A DNA stretch of 64,000 nucleotides, taken from positions 1 through 64,000 of the forward strand of contig DDVX01000017.1 in the NCBI GenBank assembly GCA_002345575.1. Direction: 5' to 3'. Position 1 is the first letter of the stretch, and each line of letters begins with the position of its first letter. This DNA comes from Stutzerimonas stutzeri. GTDB lineage: Bacteria; Pseudomonadota; Gammaproteobacteria; Pseudomonadales; Pseudomonadaceae. The position numbers and the translations under genes were made by a program. The notes beneath the pieces were generated by a model that did not search any database, was not told the origin of the DNA, and saw nothing but the letters and a program-made list of their open reading frames with translations. Of this stretch, positions 41,719 to 51,168 are shown piece after piece.

Positions 41719-42843
41719 TTAACTCTCCAGCGTCACGGGAATCTCGAAACCGTGCTCCTTGAGCAGGGCGTGGCGCTTGGCGACCTTGAGGTCTTCACGG
41801 ACCATTTCGGCGCACATTTCCTGCACGCTGATTTCCGGCGTCCAACCGAGCTTTTCCTTGGCCTTGGTAGGGTCGCCCAGCAGGGTTTCCACCTCGGCAG
41901 GACGGAAGTAGCGAGGATCGACACGCACCACCACATCACCGACCTTCAGCGCCGGCGCCATGTCGCCTTCGATGCTTTCGACAATTGCGCGCTCGTCAAC
42001 GCCGCTGCCCTCGAAGCGCAGTTGTACGCCCAACTCAGCCGCCGACCAGCGGATGAACTCGCGCACCGAATACTGCACGCCAGTGGCGATGACGAAATCC
42101 TCAGGCTGCTCCTGCTGCAGCATCATCCACTGCATGCGCACATAGTCCTTGGCATGGCCCCAGTCACGCAGCGCATCCAGGTTGCCCATGTGCAGGCACT
42201 GCTCCAGCCCCTGGGCGATGTTGGCCAGACCGCGGGTGATCTTGCGAGTAACGAAGGTCTCGCCCCGGCGCGGTGACTCATGGTTGAAGAGAATGCCGTT
42301 GCAAGCGTACATGCCATAGGCCTCGCGGTAGTTCACCGTGATCCAGTAGGCGTAGAGCTTTGCGACCGCATAGGGCGAGCGTGGATAGAAGGGCGTGGTT
42401 TCCTTCTGCGGAATTTCCTGTACCAGGCCGTAGAGCTCGGAAGTGGACGCCTGGTAGAAGCGGGTCTTCTTCTCCAGCCCCAGCAGCCGGATGGCTTCGA
42501 GGATGCGCAGCGCACCCATGCCGTCGACATCCGCGGTGTATTCAGGCGACTCGAAGCTCACAGCCACGTGGGATTGCGCACCCAGGTTGTAGACCTCGTC
42601 GGGCTGTACTTCCTGGATGATCCGCGTGAGGTTGGAAGAGTCGGTCAGGTCGCCATAGTGAAGGACGAAATTCTTGTCCTCGACGTGGTGGTCCTGATAG
42701 ATGTGATCGACCCGCTGGGTATTGAACAGCGAAGCACGGCGCTTGATGCCATGCACCTCATAACCCTTTTCCAGCAGCAGCTCTGCCAGATAGGAGCCGT
42801 CCTGACCTGTGACGCCTGTGATCAACGCTTTCTTACGTTCCAT
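41719..42843 (-). CDS. gmd: GDP-mannose 4,6-dehydratase
   Basis: 374 residues from ATG 42,843, preferred over 42,861 because AGGTGA lies just before it. 'ALITGVTGQDGSYLAELLLE' binds NADP; 'STSELYGLVQEIPQKETTPF' and 'YAVAKLYAYWITVNYREAYG' give the Ser/Glu-Tyr-Lys catalytic set. It makes GDP-4-keto-6-deoxy-D-mannose from GDP-mannose, feeding fcl. Its presence predicts fucose (or another 6-deoxyhexose) in the polymer. Confidence 0.97.
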   Translation of the reverse strand: MERKKALITGVTGQDGSYLAELLLEKGYEVHGIKRRASLFNTQRVDHIYQDHHVEDKNFVLHYGDLTDSSNLTRIIQEVQPDEVYNLGAQSHVAVSFESPEYTADVDGMGALRILEAIRLLGLEKKTRFYQASTSELYGLVQEIPQKETTPFYPRSPYAVAKLYAYWITVNYREAYGMYACNGILFNHESPRRGETFVTRKITRGLANIAQGLEQCLHMGNLDALRDWGHAKDYVRMQWMMLQQEQPEDFVIATGVQYSVREFIRWSAAELGVQLRFEGSGVDERAIVESIEGDMAPALKVGDVVVRVDPRYFRPAEVETLLGDPTKAKEKLGWTPEISVQEMCAEMVREDLKVAKRHALLKEHGFEIPVTLES

Positions 42844-42893
42844 AGTGTTCACCTTTTCCATGAATGAGTGAGGGGTTGAGTCAATCCAGTGAG

Positions 42894-44096
42894 TCAGCTT
42901 GAGCGAGCACTTTTAAGCAGCATTTGCACTCGCTCGATAAAGCCGACACAAATCACCGGCAAGGAGGGAAATTTGTAGAAGAAACGGAAGGTGTCGTACT
43001 GAGTTCGCGGCGCCCGCAACGAGGCGCTGTCGAACTCGGCGGTATCGATCAGGGCGATACCCTGCCCCGCCACGTCGTGCAGCACGCTCAGCTCCATGGG
43101 CTTCATCGACAGACTGAAGCTGTACAGCCCGGGCTTGTCGGTTCGCGTTAGCTGCAGGCCGCTGCGACAGTCCTTGCAGCCGAACAGGTTGACCTGGAAG
43201 TCATGCCCGGCCAGCTTCGGATTGAGCTTTTTCAAGGTCTGCGCAGAGAGCTCGCAGAAAGCGTCGTAACGCGCCAGGCTGTCATCGAAATGGGCGAACT
43301 GGTAGTCGATCCGCTGTTGCTGAATGGCGACCTGAAAACGCGACGAGGCGATATAGAAATGCTGGCCGGGGTCGCCGAAGTTTGTGGTCAGCGAGCGGTA
43401 GGGATAAACGAAATAGCGGTCGCTGCTGATAATCCAGGCGTTGTACAGCTTCAACCAGGATGATTCCGGCCAGCTGCGGATATCCCCGGGAATATTCTCA
43501 ATGCGGCTGATATCGGTCCCATTGCCTATCAGCCATTCACGAAATCCCTGCCAATGCCGGCGTGACCAAGCCTGACCCCAGGACGCCGCCAGCTGCATGA
43601 AATAAATATCCGAATTGCCATCGTCGATGGGCGTAAACGGAAGGTTGGCAGTCTGGTTGAATTGCTGGCTGTAGAGACTGATACCAGCCACGCGCGGATC
43701 ATTCTCATAGAAGGCCAGCGCGCGGGCCGTGTACTCGTAAAAATACGGCGAGACGAACAGGTCGTCCTCGAGTACCACCACGTCACCGTATTCCTCGGTC
43801 AGGTCACCACAGGCCAACACATGATTGCGCAGTCCCAGCCGCTGCTCGTGGTGAATCACCCGTTTCTCGCCGTGTGGCCAGTCATAGGCCTCCGCAAGGC
43901 TCAACGGCTCCAGGGTTCCGGAATTGTCCAGGCTGATCACCAGGCGGATATTGCCCTCCGGGTAATGTGCCTTGCTCAGCGAGGTCAGCAAGCGCTGCAG
44001 ACTCTTCGGTCGGTTGTAGCCGATGACGATGATGGTGGGCAGCTTTGCTGTCATGTGTGCATCCATAGCGCTCAAAGAATGTACCAACTGGCTCAT
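42894..44096 (-). CDS. glycosyltransferase (GT-A fold)
   Basis: 400 residues from ATG 44,096, whose ATGA overlaps the flippase stop. Starts further upstream are shadows of the flippase gene. 'PTIIVIGYNRPKSLQRLLTS', 'RLVISLDNSG', 'GLRNHVLACGDLTEEYG' and 'DVVVLEDDLFVSPYF' (the DxD metal site is EDD) resemble GT2/GT13-type enzymes. A C-terminal region of about 130 residues has no match I recognise. It presumably builds the exopolysaccharide repeat unit. Confidence 0.88.
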   Translation of the reverse strand: MSQLVHSLSAMDAHMTAKLPTIIVIGYNRPKSLQRLLTSLSKAHYPEGNIRLVISLDNSGTLEPLSLAEAYDWPHGEKRVIHHEQRLGLRNHVLACGDLTEEYGDVVVLEDDLFVSPYFYEYTARALAFYENDPRVAGISLYSQQFNQTANLPFTPIDDGNSDIYFMQLAASWGQAWSRRHWQGFREWLIGNGTDISRIENIPGDIRSWPESSWLKLYNAWIISSDRYFVYPYRSLTTNFGDPGQHFYIASSRFQVAIQQQRIDYQFAHFDDSLARYDAFCELSAQTLKKLNPKLAGHDFQVNLFGCKDCRSGLQLTRTDKPGLYSFSLSMKPMELSVLHDVAGQGIALIDTAEFDSASLRAPRTQYDTFRFFYKFPSLPVICVGFIERVQMLLKSARSS

Positions 44097-45475
44097 GCCG
44101 CAGCTCCTTGCCGTGCATGCCAGCGCCGTGCCTGGAAGACCACGATCACTACCAGGCTCAGGTAAATCACCACACCGGCGGCGGAGAATGCCTGCACCGT
44201 GGCCAGCGCATCTCCGATCAATACTGCTCCGCCAAACAGCGCCAGCACACGTAGGCTGGTGCTGAAAACTTCGAATATCAGGAACCGCCCTTGCAGCGAC
44301 AGCGCCGGCACCGCCACTACGCAAGGCCGCGAGACAAACACCAGATACTCGGCCAGTGCCAGCCAACGGGCGAATTCACCGGCCACCTGCCATTGCTCGC
44401 CGAACACCAGCGCGAACAGCCAGGGGCCGAATGCCACCACCAGACTGAACGGCACCAATCCGACCAGGGCCAGCGCCGCAGTCGCTTTGATCAACATTGC
44501 GGCAACTGGTTCACCGTCATGGATCGCCCGACTGATACGCGGGTAATAAACGTCGGCCACTGACTTGCCGATGAGGTTGGTCGGCATGCTCATGGCCTGC
44601 CGGCACAAGGCGAAGAACCCCGCGGCTGCCGGGCCGAAATACACCGCCAGAATTAGCGTGGGTAGATGCTGCGACACCGCGTTGATCAGCATCACTGGTG
44701 CCCGGAACAGGGGAAAGTCACGATGCCGCTGCGCCAGAGCGAGCAGGCCAGGCTGCACGGCGACGCTCTCAACCGCCTTTGTGTTCTGATCAACCTGGTT
44801 GTGGTTGTCGACATGGGGTTTGGCCCGCAGCATGGCCAGACCAAGCATCGCCGCGTGTAACGCATGCTGCAGCGCGGTGCTACAAACCAGAACCAGCGCC
44901 GTAGGCTGCACCAGCCCGGCCAGGGTACGAATCGAGTTGAACAGCAGCGAGTGGCCTACCGCGACGCTTGCGGTGATGTGGAAACGCTGCGTACGGAACA
45001 GCCACTGCTGAGAGATTTCCAACGCCGCGCCGCTGAACATTACTAGCGGCACCAACATCAGGTACGGCTGGATAATCTGCATCTGTAGCCGGGTTGTCAG
45101 CGCCTCGCCGGACAGGAAAAGCAGCAGCGCCACCATCAGTGCCATCAGCAAGGCGATCAGCAGTGACAGGCGCACCAGCCCCCGCGCATCGCCATCACGC
45201 TTGGGCAGAACGATGGCGATGGGATAGGTCAGCGCGGCAATCGGAATCAACATCAGGGTCACGCTGAGAAAGGTGCCCAGCACGCCGTAGGCTTCCGGCC
45301 CGTAGATGCGCGTGATCACCGGCATGAACGCCAGCGTCAGCGCTTGGGCACCGGCGGTACCGCTGACCACGGTGAGAATGTTGCGCAGCAGCCGGCTGTT
45401 GCGGCTGCCTTGCACCAGTGCGGCCAACCGTTCGCGGAACATGGGCGGACCGTCGCTCTGCTCGATGACACTCAC
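44093..45475 (-). CDS. oligosaccharide flippase (Wzx)
   Basis: 460 residues with about 12–14 hydrophobic segments, the MOP-superfamily profile. The start has 'TVVSGTAGAQALTLAFMPVI' and 'TRIYGPEAYGVLGTFLSVTL', typical of polysaccharide biosynthesis flippases. It lies between ugd (14 bp gap) and a glycosyltransferase (4-bp overlap) and is the dedicated flippase of the large locus. Confidence 0.92.
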   Translation of the reverse strand: MSVIEQSDGPPMFRERLAALVQGSRNSRLLRNILTVVSGTAGAQALTLAFMPVITRIYGPEAYGVLGTFLSVTLMLIPIAALTYPIAIVLPKRDGDARGLVRLSLLIALLMALMVALLLFLSGEALTTRLQMQIIQPYLMLVPLVMFSGAALEISQQWLFRTQRFHITASVAVGHSLLFNSIRTLAGLVQPTALVLVCSTALQHALHAAMLGLAMLRAKPHVDNHNQVDQNTKAVESVAVQPGLLALAQRHRDFPLFRAPVMLINAVSQHLPTLILAVYFGPAAAGFFALCRQAMSMPTNLIGKSVADVYYPRISRAIHDGEPVAAMLIKATAALALVGLVPFSLVVAFGPWLFALVFGEQWQVAGEFARWLALAEYLVFVSRPCVVAVPALSLQGRFLIFEVFSTSLRVLALFGGAVLIGDALATVQAFSAAGVVIYLSLVVIVVFQARRWHARQGAAA

Positions 45476-45489
45476 TCAGCGATCCTCGC

Positions 45490-46836
45490 TCACACCAGCA
45501 CCGGCTGGCGGCCAATTCCGTAATAGGCGAATCCTTCGCGTTTGAGCTGCTCACGGTCGTACTGGTTGCGTCCGTCGATGACCAGCGGCGTGTTGAGCAG
45601 GCGCTTCAACGCGCGGAAGTCGGGACGGCGGAAGGGTTTCCACTCGGTCACCAGGCACAGTGCATCGGCATCGATGGCGGCCTCGTATTGGCCCTCGACG
45701 ATCTGTAGGCGCCCATCAGCGAACCAGGCTTCGGGGAATTCGCGGCGGGCTGTCTCGCGCGCCACCGGGTCGAAGGCGCGAACCTTGGCGCCGGCATTGA
45801 TCAGGCTGTTGATCAGAACCACGCTCGGCGCCTCGCGCATGTCGTCAGTACCCGGCTTGAACGCTAGACCCCAGATCGCGAAAGTGCGACCGGCTAGATC
45901 GCCATTGAAATGGCTGGACAGCTTGTTAAACAGCGTGTGTTTCTGCTGCTCGTTTCGCGCTTCCACCGCCTGCAGCAATTTGGGTTCGAAGTCACTTTGA
46001 TGAGCGATGTTGATCAGCGCCTTCACGTCCTTGGGGAAGCACGAGCCGCCATAGCCACAGCCGGCATAGATGAAGTGGTAACCGATACGCTCGTCCGAGC
46101 CGATGCCCACACGCACGTTCTCTACATCCACATCGAGCCGCTCACACAGGCCGGCAATTTCATTCATGAAGGAAATCTTCGTCGCCAGCATCGCGTTGGC
46201 GGCGTACTTGGTCATTTCCGCGTCGCGGATACCCATGAACAGGGTCCGCGGACGATTGCGGATAAAGGGCGCATAGAGCGCGCTCATCACCTGCCGCGCA
46301 TGCTCGTTGTCGGCACCGATGACGATTCGGTCCGGGTGCATGAAGTCATTGACCGCTGCACCTTCCTTGAGGAACTCGGGGTTCGACACCACCGAGAACT
46401 CGATCTCTACGCCGCGTGCCGCAAGCCGCTCGCGGATCGCCTCACGCACCAGATCAGCGGTGCCCACCGGCACCGTGGATTTGTTCACGATGATGGCCGG
46501 GGAGCTCAGGGTGTCGCCTATCTGCCGTGCGACTTCCAGCACGTAACGCAGGTCGGCCGAACCATCCTCGCCGGGCGGCGTGCCGACCGCGATGAAAAAT
46601 ACCTCGGACTGCTCAACGGCCTCAGCCAGCGATGTGGTGAAGATCAACCGCTCGGAAGCATGGTTGTCACGCACGATATCTTCGAGGCCCGGTTCGTAGA
46701 TCGGCAGAATTCCCTTCTTCAGGTTCTCGATCTTGACCTTGTCGACGTCGACGCAATAAACCTTGTTGCCCATCTCAGCGATACAGGCGCCGGTCACCAG
46801 CCCTACGTAGCCGCTTCCAACCACGGTGATATTCAT
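45490..46836 (-). CDS. ugd: UDP-glucose 6-dehydrogenase
   Basis: 448 residues. NAD-binding 'VVGSGYVGLVTGACIAEMG' opens the protein; the catalytic Cys lies in 'GCGYGGSCFPKDVKALI', with 'FLKEGAAVNDFMHPDRIVIG' in the middle. It oxidises UDP-glucose to UDP-glucuronate, an acidic precursor for the polymer. In related systems its activity is raised by the BY-kinase encoded upstream (wzc), which may hold here. The gap 46,837–46,973 to wzc holds no gene. Confidence 0.97.
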   Translation of the reverse strand: MNITVVGSGYVGLVTGACIAEMGNKVYCVDVDKVKIENLKKGILPIYEPGLEDIVRDNHASERLIFTTSLAEAVEQSEVFFIAVGTPPGEDGSADLRYVLEVARQIGDTLSSPAIIVNKSTVPVGTADLVREAIRERLAARGVEIEFSVVSNPEFLKEGAAVNDFMHPDRIVIGADNEHARQVMSALYAPFIRNRPRTLFMGIRDAEMTKYAANAMLATKISFMNEIAGLCERLDVDVENVRVGIGSDERIGYHFIYAGCGYGGSCFPKDVKALINIAHQSDFEPKLLQAVEARNEQQKHTLFNKLSSHFNGDLAGRTFAIWGLAFKPGTDDMREAPSVVLINSLINAGAKVRAFDPVARETARREFPEAWFADGRLQIVEGQYEAAIDADALCLVTEWKPFRRPDFRALKRLLNTPLVIDGRNQYDREQLKREGFAYYGIGRQPVLV

Positions 46837-46973
46837 AGCAGGTTCCTCGAAAAGTCATTCATACAGGCGTGCCACTGCTCGACCCCAATCGGGGCCGTTG
46901 CGCAATCGTCTTGCTGGGCAGATTCAGGGTCCGGCCAGATTTGCCTGGCCGGACTGGTCAAGAGCGAGGCGGT

Positions 46974-49166
46974 TTACACCGTCTGCTCGCTGTAACCGTA
47001 ATGGTCGTAGTAGCCACGGAACTGGCCATTCTTTCTGGCCTTCTCGATATCCACATGGTTGAGCACCACACCGGCTAGCGGCGCACTGCTGTTCTGCAGC
47101 TGGCTCACACCCTTCTGGACATGCGGGATCAGAGTGCTGTCGGACTTGACCACGTAGATCACCGCGTCAGCCAAGGTCGACAGAACGGCCGCATCACTGA
47201 CCGCCTGACTTGGCGGCGAATCGATGATGATCCGCTCATAACGGCCCTTGAGCACTTCCAGCAACTTGCCGAAGCGCGGTGAGGAAAGCAGTTCCAGCGG
47301 GTTGGAAGGCACCGGTCCGGCGGCGATCATGTCGACGTTTCCGACCGTGTGAATGCAATCTTCCAGACGGGCATTGCCGCCGATCAGGTTCACCAAGCCT
47401 GGCGTGCCGGGCTTCAGGTCGAAGTTCTTTTCCAGTGTTGCGCGGCGCAGGTCGGCGTCGATCAACAGGACTCGATGCAGCTGGCCCATAGCGAATGCCA
47501 GGTTGGCCGAAACCGAACTCTTGCCTTCTCCCGGCGCGGTGGATGTGATCACCAGAACCTGGCGCGGCTGGCTGGCTTCACTGAGCAGCAGGTTGGTACG
47601 AATGGTTCGCACGGCCTCGCAGAAGCGTTTGTCGCCGCTGCGCTCGAACAGATGACTGACATCCTTACGCAACTTGCGCGGCACCTGCGGCACGATGCCC
47701 ATCACCGGCAGGTTCAGCTTGCTCTCCACTTCCTCGGAGCTCTTGAAAGTGTTGTCGAGAATCTCGCGGATGATGGCCTGAGCGATGCCTAGTACCAGCG
47801 CCAGGAACAGCGCCACCACCAGAATCAGCTTGACGTTGGGCGCACTCGGCTCGGTCGGCGGAATGGCCGCATCGACGACGCGGGCATTGGTAGAGCTCAG
47901 GTCCGAAGTCGCCGTGGTTTCCTGCAGGCGGGTCATAAAGGTTTCATACAGAGCGCGGTCGCTTTCAACCTGGCGCTGCAGATCACGCACCTTGAATTCC
48001 TTGCGCGAGATGTCCTGGATGCGGTCCTTGTTCTCGTTGAAGGAAGCCCGCAGCGAATTCTCGTTGGCCATGGCCAGCTGATAGTTGCGCTCGATACTCG
48101 CAACTACCTGCTCGACCTGCTGGCGTAGGCTGGCGGTGGCGGCGTTCAGGTCCGAACGTGCCGAAACCATGGACGGATGGCGGTCGCCGTAACGGCGGGA
48201 AAGGTCTTCAACACGCGAGCGGGCATGCGCCTGATCGGCCTTGAATTGCTGGATCAGTGGATGACCCAGCACCGCCGGCACACTGGACAGGCGCTCCCAG
48301 CCCTGACTGCGCATGGATTGCACCTGGCGATACTGGCTCTCGGCTTCGGCACGCTGACGGCGCGCATCGATCATACGGTCACCGGTGAGCGACAGCTCGT
48401 TGGCGCTGATGGTGCCAACACCACCCAGATCCACCAGCCCCTCAGCATCCAGATATGCCTGCAGCTGATCCTCGGACGTTTGCAGTTTCTCGCGCAGTGA
48501 CACCAGGCGGTCGTTCATCCAACCGGCTGCCGTCATCGACATATCGACCTTGGCTTCTAACTGGGCCTCGATATAAGCCTGCGCCAACTGGTTGGCCGCT
48601 TGCGCAGCCGTGAAGTTATCGGCCATGGAAACCGACAGGTAGACCAGCTGGCTCTTGCCCTCGACCCACACCGAGGTGCGCTCCATAAAGAGCTGAGTGG
48701 CGTAGTCCATAACCTGGGCCTCACTGATCGGCTCGGGCTCTTCGCCTGTAAACATGGCGGCCAGCGCGCTGAAATCGATCAGCGGCCCGGGCTGCTGCCG
48801 CAAATCGAACTCGGGATGCTCGGTCAGGCTCAAGTCGCGCACCACACGCTCAGCAACGCCACGGCTCTGCATCAGGCTGAGCTGGGTTTGCAGGTATTCG
48901 CTGAGCTCGGGCGACTCAATCATTGGCTGGAACGAAACTACCGGAGCGGACTTGGTCTCGATAAGCACCGAGGCGACCGCCTTGTAAATAGGCGTCATAC
49001 GCATTACCAGCAGAACCGTCAGTACACCGACGATGCCGACCAGCAAGGCGATGCCCCACTTGCGCGACCAGATGGCGTGCCAGATTTTCTTCAGGTCGAT
49101 GAAGTCGCTATCGGTAGTGTTGATGGGGCGCTGCCATGGTCGATCCGGGCGAACGGGGCTATTCAT
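46974..49166 (-). CDS. wzc: chain-length regulator with tyrosine autokinase (Wzc-like)
   Basis: 730 residues. An N-terminal Wzz domain has transmembrane helices near residues 35–55 and 430–450, with a coiled periplasmic region between. A cytoplasmic BY-kinase follows: Walker A 'TSTAPGEGKSSVSANLAF', Walker A' 'VLLIDADLRRATL' and Walker B 'RIIIDSPPSQAV'. The tail 'FRGYYDHYGYSEQ' supplies the autophosphorylated tyrosine cluster. It couples polymerisation to export through Wza, encoded two bases upstream. No separate tyrosine phosphatase (Wzb) is seen in the window. Confidence 0.96.
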   Translation of the reverse strand: MNSPVRPDRPWQRPINTTDSDFIDLKKIWHAIWSRKWGIALLVGIVGVLTVLLVMRMTPIYKAVASVLIETKSAPVVSFQPMIESPELSEYLQTQLSLMQSRGVAERVVRDLSLTEHPEFDLRQQPGPLIDFSALAAMFTGEEPEPISEAQVMDYATQLFMERTSVWVEGKSQLVYLSVSMADNFTAAQAANQLAQAYIEAQLEAKVDMSMTAAGWMNDRLVSLREKLQTSEDQLQAYLDAEGLVDLGGVGTISANELSLTGDRMIDARRQRAEAESQYRQVQSMRSQGWERLSSVPAVLGHPLIQQFKADQAHARSRVEDLSRRYGDRHPSMVSARSDLNAATASLRQQVEQVVASIERNYQLAMANENSLRASFNENKDRIQDISRKEFKVRDLQRQVESDRALYETFMTRLQETTATSDLSSTNARVVDAAIPPTEPSAPNVKLILVVALFLALVLGIAQAIIREILDNTFKSSEEVESKLNLPVMGIVPQVPRKLRKDVSHLFERSGDKRFCEAVRTIRTNLLLSEASQPRQVLVITSTAPGEGKSSVSANLAFAMGQLHRVLLIDADLRRATLEKNFDLKPGTPGLVNLIGGNARLEDCIHTVGNVDMIAAGPVPSNPLELLSSPRFGKLLEVLKGRYERIIIDSPPSQAVSDAAVLSTLADAVIYVVKSDSTLIPHVQKGVSQLQNSSAPLAGVVLNHVDIEKARKNGQFRGYYDHYGYSEQTV

Positions 49167-49168
49167 GA

Positions 49169-49702
49169 TCAGAAGAATCCTTCATCGATATTGATCGTAT
49201 CGCCGGGGCGAACCAGGGTATCCATCGTGGCTTTTTCCGCGTTGCGTCCATTTTCGGAGCCGCGCACGATGGTCATGCGTTTGGTCGAGGCGCGCTCGGT
49301 CAACCCACCCGCCAGGGCGATCGCACGGTCCAGGGTGAGGCCTGGCTGATAGGGATAACCGCCGGGCAACTTGACCTCGCCGGAGATGTAAAACTCGCGG
49401 TAGTTGACCACTGACACTGAAACCCGCGGGTCGACCAGGTAGCCGTCTTTGAGTGTTTCGGTCAGCAGGCTGCGCACCTGGCCCGGCGTCTTGCCGTTGG
49501 CGTCCACCTCGCCAATGAAGGGGAAAGTGAAGGTGCCCGCATCGGTCAGGCGTATCTCGTCGAATGAAAGATCCGGCTCACCGTGGACGCTGACGCGGAT
49601 TACATCGCCCGAACCGAGTTGGTACTGGGCGGCGCTGGCCACGCCGCTGAACGCCAGCAGCACTAGAAGCGAGAGGTATTTGAAGATGTTCTGAAAGGTC
49701 AT
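49169..49702 (-). CDS. polysaccharide export protein (Wza-like)
   Basis: 177 residues from ATG 49,702, with AAGGAGAAG upstream; the longer open frame reaches into the next gene without support. A signal peptide ends at 'FSGVASAAQ'. Then come the Poly_export domain ('LGSGDVIRVSVHGEPDLSFD') and one SLBB domain ('PGGYPYQPGLTLDRAIALAG'). It is much shorter than E. coli Wza (about 380) and has no lipobox Cys, as in the short BexD/EpsE-type proteins. It should form or contact the periplasmic/outer-membrane channel together with the beta-barrel protein upstream. Confidence 0.92.
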   Translation of the reverse strand: MTFQNIFKYLSLLVLLAFSGVASAAQYQLGSGDVIRVSVHGEPDLSFDEIRLTDAGTFTFPFIGEVDANGKTPGQVRSLLTETLKDGYLVDPRVSVSVVNYREFYISGEVKLPGGYPYQPGLTLDRAIALAGGLTERASTKRMTIVRGSENGRNAEKATMDTLVRPGDTINIDEGFF

Positions 49703-49743
49703 GCTTTGCTTCTCCTTGGACACTGATGCACTCCTGACCGGCC

Positions 49744-50901
49744 TTAAAGGCTCATGTCGAAACTCAGCAGATAGACATTTCTGTCGTAAGTTTCCCGACT
49801 GAAGGTGGAATCGTTTTCGGTGCGCAGGTACGACAGGGTCACGTCGATCCAGCGGTCTGGCGACCAAGTCATGCCAACGCCATAGGAGGTGCGTTCGTCG
49901 TCGCGATTCAGGCCCTTGTACTCGCGATCGGAGTAGCGATAGAGCAGCTCGCTGGAGACACGGGAGGTCCATGCGTGCTCCCAGGTAGCCAGGGTGGTCC
50001 AGTCGTTGATGGTGCTGGCGCCGTCGTCGCCCTCGTCGAAGGCTCGGCGGGTGTTGAGCTTGAACACGGAGTAGCTGCGCGGCTCCCAGGTGACCCCGGC
50101 TTCCCACATGGGACTGGTGAAGTCATCGCGCCGATTGCTGTCGAAATCCTTGCGCTCCATGCCCAGCTTGACCGAGCCGGAGGTCTTGCCGCCCGCCTCC
50201 CATGAAAGCCCGCCGAGCACTGCCTTGTTGGTGCTGTCGCGCAGTGCAGTGGATTGGATGTAGTCGTGATCGGTGTGCCGCAACTCAAGCAGCGAATGAG
50301 TGCTAGCACCGAGGCGGTGGAACCAGATGGTGTTGAACATCAGGCTGTCGCGCTCTTCCGAGGCGTTCAGGGTGCCGCTGTTGTGATAGCGCCGTTCTTC
50401 GTAACGGGTACCGAATTCCAGCTGGTTGCGAGCGGTGCGAGCGCCGTATCGGTAGGCAGCACGGGCAACCTTGGTGCTGTACTTGTCGTTCTCGGTTATA
50501 TCGTCGGTGTCGGCTGTCTCTTCGACACGGTGGTAGGCCAGGCCCCAGTTCAGGCGATGCCGGGAACTAAACTCCAAGGCGCTGCGAAAGCTCAGGTGGT
50601 GATCGGTGTTGGTGGCTTCGGAGTCGGAATGAAAATTGTCGTGATTGAGGGAGTATTCCAGCTCGTACTCGCTGTTGCGGTTGCCGGTTGCAAGTAGAAA
50701 GGTCGGATTGATCCCTGTAACCCAAGAGGCCTGTTCGTTCTCCGACAAACCACGGTAGTTGTCGTCGTAGCTCTCGCGCACCACCAGTGTGGGCGTGAAC
50801 TCGAAACCACCGATGCGCACGTACCGCGGATCGCTCTCAGCCCAGACTTGAGTAGTCGCGAGGCAAAAGAGCGATGCCCCCGCAAGCGTGATTTTCCTCA
50901 T
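49744..50901 (-). CDS. outer-membrane beta-barrel protein of the exopolysaccharide locus
   Basis: 385 residues with a signal peptide ending near 'TQVWAES'. The rest is alternating beta strands rich in aromatic and charged residues, ending in a Phe-x-Met-x-Leu type C-terminus ('LLSFDMSL'), as in outer-membrane barrels. It resembles the 'outer membrane beta-barrel' proteins paired with short Wza homologues in some exopolysaccharide loci, where it likely forms the outer-membrane exit. It is the first gene of the minus-strand export operon; its promoter should lie in 50,902–51,168. Confidence 0.8.
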   Translation of the reverse strand: MRKITLAGASLFCLATTQVWAESDPRYVRIGGFEFTPTLVVRESYDDNYRGLSENEQASWVTGINPTFLLATGNRNSEYELEYSLNHDNFHSDSEATNTDHHLSFRSALEFSSRHRLNWGLAYHRVEETADTDDITENDKYSTKVARAAYRYGARTARNQLEFGTRYEERRYHNSGTLNASEERDSLMFNTIWFHRLGASTHSLLELRHTDHDYIQSTALRDSTNKAVLGGLSWEAGGKTSGSVKLGMERKDFDSNRRDDFTSPMWEAGVTWEPRSYSVFKLNTRRAFDEGDDGASTINDWTTLATWEHAWTSRVSSELLYRYSDREYKGLNRDDERTSYGVGMTWSPDRWIDVTLSYLRTENDSTFSRETYDRNVYLLSFDMSL

Positions 50902-51168
50902 AACGAATCCCTTCCCGGAGATGAATTTTGGTTCATGCCTCGATTCCAGCCGCTACGCTTCACTTGGCTTGTGAGGAGTCATAGACACGCAACAGACCGC
51001 AAATATCCACGACAGTTGCACAATCGATCAGAGGGGATTCAGAGAGGGGGCGTTGCAGGCGGCGTACGCGCAAAGCCGAGTAAATTCGGCCTTGCGGAGG
51101 TGTTTTAGTGCGGCTGCGGCTCTGGCCGAACGGAGTCGGCCGTGGTCAGGCGAGGGTAATCTGAGGGA

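Noticed and set aside
40681..42276. 531-residue plus-strand open frame
   Set aside because: It is the antisense shadow of fcl and gmd. It has no ribosome-binding site and no family resemblance, as is common in high-GC DNA.
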